Shown here piece by piece: positions 12,961 through 25,345 of a DNA stretch of 64,000 nt; the first letter of the stretch is position 1, and every line of letters begins with the position of its first letter. The stretch is from contig NC_051139.1 of the NCBI RefSeq assembly GCF_014839805.1, forward strand, positions 62,001 to 126,000. The letters run 5' to 3'. Source of the stretch: Manduca sexta (taxonomy: Eukaryota; Arthropoda; Insecta; Lepidoptera; Sphingidae). The position numbers and the translations under genes are program-made. The notes under the pieces were generated by a model. It was not told where the DNA came from. It did not search any database and worked only from the letters and a program-made list of their open reading frames with translations.

Positions 12961-13961
12961 TTTTGATAATTACTATATCCTCACTGAGTTTAAATGTTCT
13001 TAAATTTATTGTAATTAAGCTAAAACTTTAATTATACTTGTCAGATATCGATAAAAACCTTGTTCACGTATCATTAGACAAGTGTGTTAGAAACGCAGAA
13101 ACTGTTAAGCAAAATAGAATCTTTAACACAGATCGCGAATTATATAAAGGCAATTCTTCACTGTGGTAAAGTATGTAGTTGAACATTTTTACCTAGAAAA
13201 CTTCATAAAATATCCCCTAATCGCTTTGATCCAAGTTTTTTATACGATCTATTTTATTTTACCTTTAGATCTGTGTTCCAGGATAAATGAACAATCATCA
13301 CCTCATCCATAAGGAAGGGGAATATTTAAAATTCCAAACCATTTCCCGCCTTCGTCGTTTCGTTACTAATTAATTTAAATTAACATAACGCTATTATCTA
13401 ATTAGTTCTCGCTCCGCAATTTATACTACCGTCAACATTGGTTTGGCTCGGAACACGGAAGGAATTCAGAACCAACGTTGAGTTCCTTGGAAGTTTTACT
13501 GAAGATTTTGTAGTATTTCTTATAGCCAACCCCGTCTGGGTAAATACTTCTTTGTATTTTTTGCCCCGATTAGTATGCAGCGGTGCTGTCGATGTGATAG
13601 AGTTTGAAGCCATTTTGAATACTATATAGGTATACTTATGATACTTAAACATAAACAATTTTCCCCCGAGGCAGATCCTGTGCGCTCGGTCTTCATACCA
13701 AATGCACGCCTATGCATACAGTTAAGTAAAATTCACTCCGTCTACCATCACGTGCTACGATGACAGCAGTGCGCGTATAAAAAGAAAAAAAAACGTTGCA
13801 ACAACACCCTGAGCTATAACTTATAAACATTTGCATTGCATTCGTTATCTGAGATATAAGATGTTATGTCTCATTATGCGTGCTTACACTGGCTAATGAC
13901 TTTCAAAATTGACTACGGCAGAGCTCGGTTAAATATTTGTTCTGAATCACAAACTATTTTC

Positions 13962-14322
13962 TTAAGGCCTCAAGATCCATTTTCATACATTTTGTTTCGG
14001 CTTTAATCTGGGTAACTAAACAAGTATTGGCAAGTAAAGAATTTAAATTCACGTCTAGTTAGTGATTAGTTCTCGTAGTTGAAAGAAAAAGTAAAAATAA
14101 TTAATAATCATGGATAGTTCGACCTTTAAAATTTAATCTCACTAAATTTTAAAGGCAAAAATATCAATCATTATTAATTATTTTTACATTTTTCTTTCAA
14201 CTGCGAGAACTAATCACTAACTAGACGTGAATTTAAATTCTTTACTTGCCAATACTTGTTTAGTTACCCAGATTAAAGGCGAAACAAAATGTTTGAAAAT
14301 GGACCTTGAGGTATCGCCTTAA
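13962..14322. mobile_element. 361-bp foldback element bounded by TTAA
   Basis: A near-complete palindrome: left arm 13962-14135, 7-base loop 14136-14142, right arm 14143-14322. The arms pair almost base for base with a few mismatches and a 7-base deletion near the left end. Both ends are TTAAGGC, so the copy is bounded by TTAA as for piggyBac-type insertions. There is no coding capacity. The related copy at 43314-43530 shows it is a mobile family. Confidence 0.82.
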
Positions 14323-16499
14323 TAACAAAGACCTCTGCGCCTTTTCGTGACAATTCTTTCTATTACAATGAACGCCCGTCAGTTAACTGCTATTGGATGT
14401 CATCGTGTTGTCAACTTACTTATTTTGTTTTTTTTCCTTTTTATTTAATTACAGTGACTTCTCAATAAAAATGAATATGAATTCTGAATTATTGTAAAAA
14501 TCTGATCAACAGTAGGTAGTTACAATATAAAAAATATCGACATGCCCTCACCAGACCAACTCGTCTCGACATTCATTCGTAAACCACAACATTAAAGCGG
14601 ACGAATAACGAGCTCCATTGATCGTACAGTATGCAAGGGCGATTGAATTTAATTACTCCAGCCCGCGGTGGAACGCGCAGCCAAATTTCAATGCACTTTT
14701 ATCACGCTTTACCGCTTCATTGGTGGTACTTGGTCCGGATACAGGTCTGGCAATTGAAACTATGATTCAAAAACACGACGAGTACTGATTCAAAGGCAGC
14801 GAAAACTCACTTCAATTTTTAAAGTAAAGGAATAGTGTTGCATATGAAATTATGTTTCTGATATAAATACAATGGCCCACAGTGTTAAATTAGAGTTGTT
14901 TATTAAAATATTTATGTATTTAAATTGTAGACAGACACTTATAGGGATTTGCAAACATTTTTAGAATGTATTTACATTCGTTTCTTACCCTTTACGCCAG
15001 TACTACTCGTATACTGTTTAATGTTTTTGTGACGCCAATGAATATTAATATGAGACTCTAATTCTGTCATTCAGAAATTGAGTATCTAGATATAAAATCT
15101 ATTTAATTCCCAGCATGAGCAATACTAATAACTATTTAATTCAGGTCTAGAGGCTGTTCTCGATTCTGATGAAGTCTCGATAATCCCACGATCGTTTGAA
15201 GTAGCTCTGAGGGATTCCGGGGGCCCTAACTCGGCAATCCTGCACGGTGAAGGATATAGGGATTTTTATTGGTGGAATTTTCGTCTTATCTTAACGTTTT
15301 CTTAAAGCCTTTCACCTTCATTGTGCTGATCGGTAAATGGTGATTAGAGTATAGAAAATTCCAGATAACTTGGCTCATGCCTATTTCTGATTTCCCATTT
15401 TATGTATTACCATTAGGTTAGCTTATTCGATAAATCTTAGAATGTAAATCTGTAACTTATCCAAAATTGTTTTGTTACGTACAAAGAAATAAAGATACTA
15501 GTAATCCCTTGTCTGCTCGATAAGCCTCGGCTGCGCATGCGTTAAATAGCAGAATAAAACAATGTAAGTCTTTCATGATACTAAACTGTGCATGTCACAT
15601 TGAGAAGACTTAATTTTAGCATTTTAAACATAATGCTTACTGTTAGAATAGACAAAGATAACCCCGCACATGAGACTATTCTGTTTAAACCCTTAAGTTT
15701 AATTAATAATGAGCCAGGCAGCCAGAGTACCAGGATACGACTGAAAGATTTCCCCTGTGCCTCGCCGGATGTAAGTAATAAATGAACGTATCCACAACTT
15801 ATTTAATTATACATTGAAAACCGGGGTAATATTTTGGATTGAAACTGACATCTTATGCAAATATTATTATTTCAGTGTTCATATATAGTTCATATTCATT
15901 TATTATGAATCCGTTATTATTATATAATAGAACAAGTGAAACACTGTATTTGTACAATTTAAAAAAATGTATTTAATAGTTCCCGCATGAAAGTATTTTT
16001 AAGGAGTTTATTCTTTCCTCGTAATGTTATTCTTGTTTCAAAACCAAACACTTGAGTTGAGAAATCATTGATTTTAACTAAGAATATCACAAAATACTTT
16101 GTCAGTGTTACAATGTCGACACATTCAGAAGAGCGTTCCATAACGTCGATTATCGATTGCCGACAGATGTGAACTCTCAGACATTCTCGACGACAATTTG
16201 TCGACAAGTTCGAAGAACTTTGACTCTTGATAAAAACTCGTCTTTTTATGATGTAAAATAAGTTACGTTATTTCCCATCACATATTTTTTGTAATTTACT
16301 GGATCCAATACTGGATAAATTGTTGGAAAAATTAACACAGCAGTGGCGAGGCGTCACTACAACTCGATACCTATCAGCTTCCCGTTTAGTTTTATTTGCG
16401 TGTCTTAATTTTTGTTTTCTGGTAATTAGGCGGCGATGTGCTAACTAAGGCAATTTTAATTTACCTCAGGTTACCTTTTGAAAAATTTAACCCTTCGCC

Positions 16500-16560
16500 A
16501 ACAGTGTCCTATCTGGGACTCGAACCCAGGAGCTCTCCGGTCATCGTACACCTTCTAATC
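16500..16560 (-). mobile_element. tRNA-like fragment, SINE-derived
   Basis: On the minus strand CCTGGGTTCGAGTCCCAG would make a T arm, but no matching acceptor, D or anticodon arm lies upstream. A SINE remnant is more likely than a tRNA gene. Confidence 0.35.
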
Positions 16561-17003
16561 TCAATAACCCGATACAGATTCCCTGTCGATATTTTCGCTT
16601 TTGTTCCATTGAAGATCGTATTATCTAGACACGTCTGGCGCAACATAAATCACGTGGAATGTTCTAATCTAACCTTACTTTTGAAATACGTCGATTTATA
16701 GTGGCGATATTTCTTTTATTCAGATTGATTTATTGTTTTCCGATATACAAAGTTTTACCATACGATATGTATGGCCTTTTAGGGGGAGATCACATCGTTC
16801 AAAATGTCTGTACTGCCTGTATAAGACGTAAGTTAATGTTTGAATGTATTTAGGAAATAAAGAATAAAAAATCTAATCGTGCAGTTTACTGTAAATATAT
16901 TTTGTGAATGTAAAAGTTTGCGAAGACATTTGGATGACTGTTAGAAGTATCGCATAAACCACAATGCATTTGAATGAGATACATAGATGAAATTCTGAAA
17001 AGA

Positions 17004-17036
17004 AAGGACTATCACGCGGGCAGTCACATGCAAAAG
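17004..17036 (+). mobile_element. Isolated Helitron-like 3' end
   Basis: CACGCGGGCAGTCACATGCA followed by AAAGCTA resembles the 3' terminal segment of the Helitron family. No 5' part was found. Confidence 0.3.
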
Positions 17037-20000
17037 CTACTGTAGTGTTTTATATTGAACAAAGATTATCACGAGGTCAAAAACTAGCAAAATCTATAAA
17101 GAAGTTTGCAGCCTCATCGATTAAGCCGTCAGTCCCAACTCCCTGTCATGTCTTATCGTTCGATATAAGATGGTCAGATGTTCATCTTGTCAAATTGGCT
17201 GAACAATTTTCTGTGATGCTTCTTCCATCGGCTAATGTTGCGCCTTACTTGTAGTTACGTCAGTTTCAATCTGTAGGCTTTTTATTACGAAATTTATAAA
17301 TAAATAGCACTATTGTTCTCGCATATGCGTGACTACATAGGTACTATGGCGATTGTTTTCTGCGTCAAACAATGAGCAGACATCGTTGCGTTTCTGTTTC
17401 GTGCATTTTGGTTATTATCCATATGTATCACGGTAATTATTGATGAACGTAATGCAGTACAAGGTATAGTGTTAACATTAATTTCTACTCTCTAGTAATA
17501 GCTACTGAATTACTAACTTTTAGGCAACGGGGAATTATAAAGGGTTTTCGATTACCTTATCCCACAACACCACACTTAAAACATAACTATCAAGTCTCTG
17601 CAGTTTAAAACCACGTTGTCATTATACGTAATGGAGTGCCATAAATTGTCTGAAGCTCGTCTAGCCTGCGAGATTGACTGGTCGGAATCAATTTTCCTGG
17701 CGGGCCGCACCTCCCCTCAATTTAACTTCGATTAAGCCAGACAAGGATGAAAGAAAAAGTTTCGCCCCGGGCTTCTTTAAGGAAAGTTCTAGTCAAATTG
17801 GGGAGGTTGGTAACTGGTGTGTGAGTTGCAAAATTATGAGGACAATTAGCAGATGATTAATGAGATAACCTCGACCTTGAATGACGTTGGGAATTTGAAG
17901 GTTGCTGCTTATCAGCAATTTTGTCTTTTGTTCCGGAGCTTCAGTGTTTGAAGTTTTAATTTGGTTTTGATTTTAATATGGCGAGTCTTGATTGCGATGA
18001 CTTTGAAATATTTTCCATCATTCGGATATTTGTTAACTTCGCTAAAATATACATATGGTAAATATATCCCATCCATTGTATGCTTGCGAGATCCGGTTTG
18101 AATTTAACTGTGAAATAAAATATATTTTAGCTAAGGAAGCGCCAATTCAAATATTAAAGGAAAAATATACAATTCTGTAGAATCGAAAACTTTTAGCATG
18201 GAAATGAAAACTGATCCACATTCCACAAATCGCAACAGCGGCCGACAGCGATACTTGAAGTCATTAAGTGGATGCACGCAGCTACCGACAAGCGATCAAG
18301 TTGCAGATAACCAACGTATCGGAGCGAAATGGGCTCAAATATGCTAGAAATTAACAGTTCTTTTTTCGAGCAATGAGATGTACAGATCGCTTGATGATTG
18401 ATTTTCTCTAGTGTAACTTATTAATATGTAGAAAATAAAGTTTTTAAGCCTTTACTTTTAATGAATTTGTATAGGTTCATTGTTCCTTTTAATACTTTAT
18501 TATTGGTATTCTTCATTTCTAGAGTTTTTTAATTGCAAACTATCTCGTTAGCTACGGCATTTGAGTGCTCATCGTTCACTATAATATTTCTATAAGATGA
18601 ATAGTTATTGGCTTTAATTGAACTATCTCAATGCTATTAAGGTTTGTATAGCTGAAAGCCATATCTTAAAAACTACTAAAAATGTCCACAAAAATAAAAA
18701 AGCTACAATTGATTATGCAAAAAGCCACATTTAAATTTTGTAATAAACATCGATTGAGTGGCTCACGGCGGCGTGTTACAATTCGCCCATTTTAACTGGT
18801 TTACTGTTAACGCAATTATTGCTTGTTCAAAATAATGCGCGGCGGGATGCCTCGACGTGAATATTCATTCGTTCAGTTCTTTATTGTTATATCGATTAAC
18901 TATTAATTAGAAGTTACCGGTTTTGCTCTCTGCTTTCCAAATGCAACTTTTTTGTTGGTATACGAAGGGGTAAATAGTGTAATGGTTATTTGTGATTTAC
19001 CGTTGAGGAATAATATTATCTTGTTAGTGCATATTATATTTGGACAGTATATAGCATTAGGCCTAATGTAATTTTATTCGAATAAACGAAACCAAAGTCA
19101 CCATAGATAGTATAAAATATCGATCTTCAATTAGAAATGATAGATATTAATTTAGATACCTATTTGTATTTTTTCCTTTTCTTAATCTAAACTAAAATAT
19201 ATAGCAAAGGAAATTGTTCTTTGGTTTGAACGCGATAATCCCTAGAGCTACTGATATTAATATGAAAAAATCTTTCACTAATGGAACACTACACTATCCC
19301 TGAGTGCTGTATGTTACTTTTTGTTCCGGGTGGACAATAACACAAACAAAACTACAAGCAAAAGCTATTATAACAATAATTATTGATCTAATATACGCAC
19401 GAAATCTATCAGTCAAGTTTGACATGACGTGTGTGAGGTACAACGCCGTAATCATTTGCATGATGCATGACTTGACGTTTCACGGCATCTGACAGTAGGA
19501 GGCTGTGTTAGCATCCTTGTAGTATCATCAATGGCCGATCATTTTACCTCGTTAATGAGTAATTAGTTTTAATAGGACAAGCTGTTAAAATAGGGCCATA
19601 ATGTTGAGTGATATAAACCTCTAATAAACATGCAAAGAATTAAAGGAACACAATAGGTATCAGAAATGGAATTAGGTATTCAGAAATCTCACTCAATGTA
19701 CGAAACCTAACAATCTGTTACTTTACTTTGGGTTTCTGTGAAACACCAGGATTACCCCCAATCCAAATAAAATCTTCAGAAATGTTAACAAACAACATAC
19801 CATTCTTTAAGTAATTTTGTAAAAATCTTAAGCCGCGTAACGTCTTAAAATTTACCAGTGACGTCATAACAGCGAATAAGGAAATTTCCACCATAAACCA
19901 GAGTATTGTTGAAAAATTCACGGACAGAGCTCATAAAATATTCTGTTTAAAACGACCCTCCGACATAATTTGATGAGGTGATGTTAAAAAGTTACAACAA

Positions 20001-21598
20001 TTTGTTCTTTGCGAAAACGGTCGGCCATCTTTCAGCTGGACTTTGCGCAAGTTTTATTAAGTGTCTGCGGTCTGTTTGTTTGTTTTTGTGATGGTTGCAA
20101 TTGGCCCACCTTCCCCTTTTATTTTATACAGTTTTTTTGGAACGTAAGTTCAATTTGCTTTTTTAGAACAATAATGTATTGCCTTGGCATATTTCCTCTC
20201 TTGGCTTTATAAATATTGTTACTAGTCAAATTTCTGAAGTTTTGTGTCAGAAAAGGACCGAGACGCGTCGATTTAAAACGTATCTTAGATGGTTGTACTA
20301 CTGTCAAGCAGTAAACGTACGATAGAATTGCTATTTATATCCAATGGTTTGTTAGAATGACGGAGATTTGAATGCCGTAACATATCCTTCACTTTCTTAC
20401 ATTTGTGTAAGCAATACATCCATAACTTAGCTTTAAGTGTCCGTATTAGTATTATTCGCAGCGATTATAGAGCTAACTCAAACGACCGTCGAGAGACCTG
20501 ACTGATTGATGTAAATTTTTCGAACGATAAAAACAAACAATTTTTTTTTGTAAGTTATTTAAATGTGCTACGTTTAAATAAGGCCGATTAATATATTTAT
20601 TGGATGGAGACAGCAAAAGATCGGGATACATGGAATTCTCTAGAGGAGGCCTTCACCTTCGAGCAGCGAGGGGTTCTTACATAATAAGAACTAAGTATAT
20701 AAAATGCATGTATAACTGTAAAAAATATAAACTATGATAATAATATATATAAACTAAAAGATACTTTATACATAGATAATTATAACTAGAAATAAGTTTT
20801 ATTTTTCTGTATAATTTAGTAAGAAATAAAAGGCTTTTTATAATATATTTATGACCTACATAACGAACTATCGTCAAACCCTGAAGCAACAGTACCATTA
20901 CAATTAACTGCCTCAAGACCTCATATCAGTTGGCACTGAACCCGATCTATCCCGAAATTATCGTGGACGTTATGCAAATTCTGAAGTTTACGTTTGGGAC
21001 GTGTACCTAAATCGGATTATAAGGGTGAGTGCACATTACAGCGCTTACCGTCTTGAACTAGTGATATTGTTGGACCGTTGTGCACGGCGCATGCATTTGA
21101 TCGTCTAGGAACACAATGCCAGAGGGAACAGATGATCGTTTCGGCGAGAAAAATTCTAGTTTACGAATACATTGTCAAAGGACGGTTGATGGTTATGCCG
21201 TAGTTATAATATGACCGTTGGTCTGGGTTCCTAACCAATATTACTATAGTTATTTTGGAGAAATGATTGGAAACTTGATCCTGCGGCAATCCCATAAAAT
21301 TAAAATCAGCTGTTTTCTGGAAATTGAACAATCAAGCATTTAGCTTGTAAGTAATACTTATAGCATATTTGTACTACATAATATCAATACTAAAAGTAAT
21401 CTAATGAGTACTCGCCTTAACTGCCCGCGCCACAGACTCGGGCGACAAACGCGAATTAAATTCATTTAGGAAGGGATCCGGGGTAATTAGCTTGTTAATA
21501 TGCAAATCCAGTTTTGATGTATATGCGAATATACTGGGAAGACACGTTTTCGGTAATTTTGATATACATAAGATATATGATGATTTTTGATTCTTTCC

Positions 21599-21800
21599 TA
21601 ACCAAGTTTCGGCCACGGAGGCCAATCTAGACGGAGATCAGCCAAGTACGCAGGAGATATTATAGTGCACAGGTGTGTGCGCAATACACAAGCACTCTCT
21701 GTTCCTTCACTCTCATAGTTCGGTAAGACGGCAATCCGACATGACCGGAGAGAGTTCAGGCGCAGGACCAACGGCTTTACGTGCTTTCCGTGGCACGGGG
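21599..21800 (+). repeat. Interspersed repeat D (probably a retroelement 3' end)
   Basis: CGGCCACGGAGGCCAATCTA, CTCTCTGTTCCTTCACTCTC and AGACGGCAATCCGACATGAC. The middle part recurs inverted at 38527-38608. I associate such sequence with non-LTR retroelement 3' ends of Lepidoptera, but no enzyme frame is visible. Confidence 0.55.
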
Positions 21801-21802
21801 GT

Positions 21803-21947
21803 ATCATATCGCCATATTCCTGACTCCGAGCTGCGACTTAGTATTTTTTTAATATAGAAAAACCCAGCCACACTTATTTTGGCCCGACCCGGGATTCGAA
21901 CCCAGGACCACAGCGGGGTAATAGTACTCGTATATGGAGGCAGTCAT
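21803..21947 (-). mobile_element. SINE B head, inverted
   Basis: On the minus strand it reads GGTCCTGGGTTCGAATCCCG then GGTCGGGCCAAAATAAGTG, the B box and downstream part of SINE B. It abuts another repeat at 21599-21800. Confidence 0.65.
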
Positions 21948-22923
21948 ATATAACCTTACTGGTATGCTATATACTTAAATGTGTCCGATGGACTGTCGTT
22001 TCAGCCAGCTACGACGCAACAGTAATTCTGTCATATAAATCCTAAGAGTCCGTTGGTCTGTCTGACAGAAATCATGTTACGGTGAAGTGAAAGGATTTTC
22101 CTGGAGAAAAATTTAAGACTTCCTCGCACGCACCCACGGACAGACTAGCGGATAAAGCTTCTTGGATTATTATAGTTCAAACACACCGGATTGTCTCGAC
22201 TGACTAGGGTTAATCATTTTGCGTTAGTCATTCTGTCTGGACCCTAGTCCGTTTACCATCACGTGCATTGAGGTCACCGCCGAGACAATATAAAAAGTAT
22301 TTTCCTAGAAAAAAGTTAATTTGAATAGACCATATTCCGAGGAACAAAAAATCTTTTGTTCCATACTAAGTAATATAAACCTATTTTGCAATCTCATATA
22401 AATACGCTAATTAATGTTATCAGTATATGCGCATTTATCTTAAAGTTTATACTAAAAAAACATGTAGTTTTATTTCCTTGATAGATCATCTATTTTATAG
22501 CTTTAACATTATAATTACTGGCTCAATTATTTTGTATAATATAAATAAACTTATCTCCATTGATAAAGTTATTTTTGTTGCAATTATTTTTTACTGTTTA
22601 CTAGACAAGGTCTTCTTGTCCAAAATATCCCAGCCTGAAGTCAGTCTTTGATCAATGTGTGTGCCTGACCAAAAAAAATTTTAAAAAACTTCGTTGTGCC
22701 ACTACTTGTACTTTTCGTTTTAAAGTTATTGTCTAAGTAAATAAATATTCAATATATGTTTAATATTTTCCTGGTTAGACTATATAAAAAATTACATACG
22801 GTTCTGGGACATGGCATCTGACTGTAGGCGGCCAAGGGCTTATGCAGAGAAACAAGTGACTTGCTCATATTTAGTAGAGCTGGTATGCATCCTACCAGCT
22901 AAACCTTTCGAACTATACTGAAA

Positions 22924-23200
22924 ATTAAAATTAAACTATTTTTCGGATTTTATCGCGGTTTTAATGTTTCAATTTTCTCCCGACGTTAAAAATTTAAAAA
23001 GTTATATAATTGTAAAATGTAGGTAGATATCGTAGCTTTGACTTTGCGGATGAACAACACCTCAGTCCCCCCCGTGACCATGGAGGCTGCAGTCTTCGAA
23101 ATGTCTGCAGAAAACTAAAACATTAAAACCGCGATAAAATCCGAAAAATAGTTTAATTTTAATGTCTAACATTCGCGTAACATTAGAAATCTTTGTATTA
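22924..23200 (+). repeat. Interspersed repeat C with perfect 46-bp inverted arm
   Basis: From about 23009 to 23190 this is a plus-strand copy of a family marked by TTGTAAAATGTAGGTAGAT, GGCTGCAGTCTTCGAA and ACCGCGATAAAATCCGAAAA. Its segment 23118-23163 is repeated as a perfect inverted copy at 22924-22969, giving 46-bp arms around 148 bases. The repeat's class is unknown to me; it has no coding capacity. Confidence 0.75.
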
Positions 23201-23600
23201 AAAATATTACTGCATCTGTAGTTACTCCTCAGTCGCAATTGTTACACCAGTCTAATTACCAAGACGCTGTTGTCAAAGTGTAGGTATTTGATCTGTGAGG
23301 ACAAAGGTCAGCTGACTCAAAGGAAACTGATTAATCAAGAGGCTAGCGTAACTAAATAGCGTTGGCGTTCAAAATAGTTACATATAAACATTTACTTTCA
23401 TTGATTTAGTTGCAGCGTAACTATTTAGACTGTGAATCAGGTTCTAGTTTCATTATTGTTTACTAATAATAAAAAAAGAATTGTAAGAGCTTTAATACTT
23501 GTATTTAAAAAAAATATAAAGAGCGCTATTTGCAATTTACGGGACTCCAAGTCACGAATAATTAAACCTCCAATCTTTAAAGCTCATCCAATTTTTAAAG

Positions 23601-24053
23601 TTAATACTGTCGACTTGCCGCGCGACGACTCGCCTCCATCACATGATGCAGAAAATAAAAATAAACACCACCAACCAACAAAACCACACTACATAGCACA
23701 TAAGCCTCGTTCACCATAGTCATAAACAGACACGAACATAAAAACAATCCGATTATCACTACATGGAACACCAAGTACCAATAATGGTATTTGAACAATG
23801 GTTCGGTGCGCCTCACGAAACTGACTAGAAGAATAGAAGTGGCCACAAATAGTTGCATGTAAAGAAGCCCGAACACGAACTCCACTACCAGGGTTACGGG
23901 ATCCTGGAGTTTCTCACTGCCAAGGATTAGAAGGATAGCAGCGAAGAACACCATTGGCAGGACAGCGGAGATGGCTATCAGCTTGAATATCGTCCGTAAC
24001 CGGTCGCAGTGCGTGCATGGTATCTCTTCTGTGGATTCTATTATTTTCGTCAT
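23601..24053 (-). CDS. Small four-helix membrane protein, unknown family
   Basis: I do not recognise the family. Seen: a single uninterrupted 150-codon frame with ATG and TAA. The N-terminus is short and polar, with a CxxC (Cys13, Cys16). Four hydrophobic stretches follow at about residues 24-45, 54-79, 93-114 and 119-138. The loop after helix 2 is basic (VRR) and the tail is charged (EASRRAASRQ). By the positive-inside rule both ends are probably cytoplasmic. The frame is richer in G+C than its surroundings and uses balanced codons, unlike the chance AT-rich frames nearby. No intron is visible and no neighbour suggests a function. Inferred: a real gene for a small polytopic membrane protein. 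Alternative: a coding relic or one exon of a longer gene. Confidence 0.72.
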   Translation of the reverse strand: MTKIIESTEEIPCTHCDRLRTIFKLIAISAVLPMVFFAAILLILGSEKLQDPVTLVVEFVFGLLYMQLFVATSILLVSFVRRTEPLFKYHYWYLVFHVVIIGLFLCSCLFMTMVNEAYVLCSVVLLVGGVYFYFLHHVMEASRRAASRQY

Positions 24054-24168
24054 GGTTTATATTGATTTACGTCGATGTACTGTTTCTTTTTCAGGTAGAC
24101 TTTTTGTGATTCAGTAATAATTTGACATAAAATGGCATGATAGATAATTTCGTTTGACAGATTCCGAG

Positions 24169-24175
24169 TATATAG
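24169..24175 (-). promoter_or_regulatory. Possible TATA box for the four-helix protein gene
   Basis: On the minus strand this reads CTATATA, about 115 bases before the start codon, with no intervening long frame. This is position-based inference only; such sequences are frequent in AT-rich DNA. Confidence 0.25.
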
Positions 24176-25180
24176 TTTTTAATATAAATGAGAAAAGCTT
24201 AGCGAATTAATTTACCAACAGCTTACCTTAGAACTCAACTTCGTAGTATCAGGAACTCGTGTGCAAAATTTCATACTTCTAGACTCAGCGGTTTAGTTGT
24301 ACGTTGTCTGGTAGTCAGTCAGTGTTAATAATTTTATTAACTTAGTATAAGATAGCTTGCAATGAACTGTAAAATGTTTTAAACAAGAAGCGCATTTCTT
24401 TTTTAGAAGTATAACGTCTAAAACATTGCTCTTTGATATAAGAACAAGTAATAAAATAGTTTACGCATGTTGAGCAAAGTTCATTTTATAAAAGCCACAT
24501 ATTCATAAACACAACTAGAAATATATTTTTACAAAAAATAATGTTCTTAGATGAATTTGGAAGGTTTCATGGTTTTAGTGTTTACATTATACTCTTTGAA
24601 CAAGTCAAGAGCGAAAGCTTAAAGCTTCAGAACACTTCTACTTCAGAATGACAGACCAAACTCAATATAGACCGTTGTAAAATATTCAGACAAAGAAGTT
24701 TGCCGCGTCTCGTCTCACCAAATCTGTCTCTCGATAATTTAAAGCTTTTAGAATAATACAAGCATCTTCTCGCGGCTTTATCTATATTTTTTTCACGATG
24801 CAATATAGCCTTGATTACTCTATGATAAATATTTAACCTAGTAAAGAAATATCTTTCAAAATTGGTTAAGCCATTTTATAAAATAACTTTCGGTTTTGCA
24901 ACGCAGTAACACAGTTCAGAGGGGGTTATGATTATTAAGTTTCTTTGATAACTATAACGAGGAGAAGCCAACAATCACAAGAACCACGAAGTAAACGGTA
25001 TTATTGAATTAGCACTACGTGTCGAGAAGCTTTTTCCCGAAGTAAGCCTTTTCGTTCTTTAAACTTCGCATATGCACACCTGTCACTATATGACACCATA
25101 TATTTTTTTTGCCTATGCTAACATTGTGACAAAATCATCCATACATAACAAATATATTTACCAAAAATCCCGGTTTCATA

Positions 25181-25345
25181 ATTGTAAAATGTAGGTAGAC
25201 ATTGTAATTATGACTTTTCGGACAACCAACACCTAAGTCTCCCCTGTGACTATGACAGCTGCAGTCTTCGAACGGGAGAAAAAATTGTTAATTTAAAAAA
25301 CCATGATAAAATCTGAAAAATGTTTTATTTCAATATTTTTGTTAA
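25181..25345 (+). repeat. Interspersed repeat C copy
   Basis: ATTGTAAAATGTAGGTAGAC, GACAACCAACACCTAAGTC, GCTGCAGTCTTCGAACGG and ATGATAAAATCTGAAAAATG align in order with the copy at 23009-23190. Confidence 0.7.

Larger units (their letters stand above)
14323..21598. other. 7-kb stretch without a recognised gene
   Basis: Only small SINE and Helitron remnants (16500, 17004). GC-richer segments at 14580-14750, 17640-17800 and 18190-18345 might be conserved noncoding DNA. The last contains a 49-codon frame from about 18199 that I cannot support as a gene. Confidence 0.4.

Noticed and set aside
20677..20916. 79-codon minus-strand hydrophobic ORF
   Set aside because: Very AT-rich, dominated by Tyr, Leu, Ile and Lys as expected for chance frames in such DNA.
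22427..22651. 74-codon hydrophobic plus-strand ORF
   Set aside because: Composition is that of AT-rich noncoding DNA and there is no promoter or homology cue.
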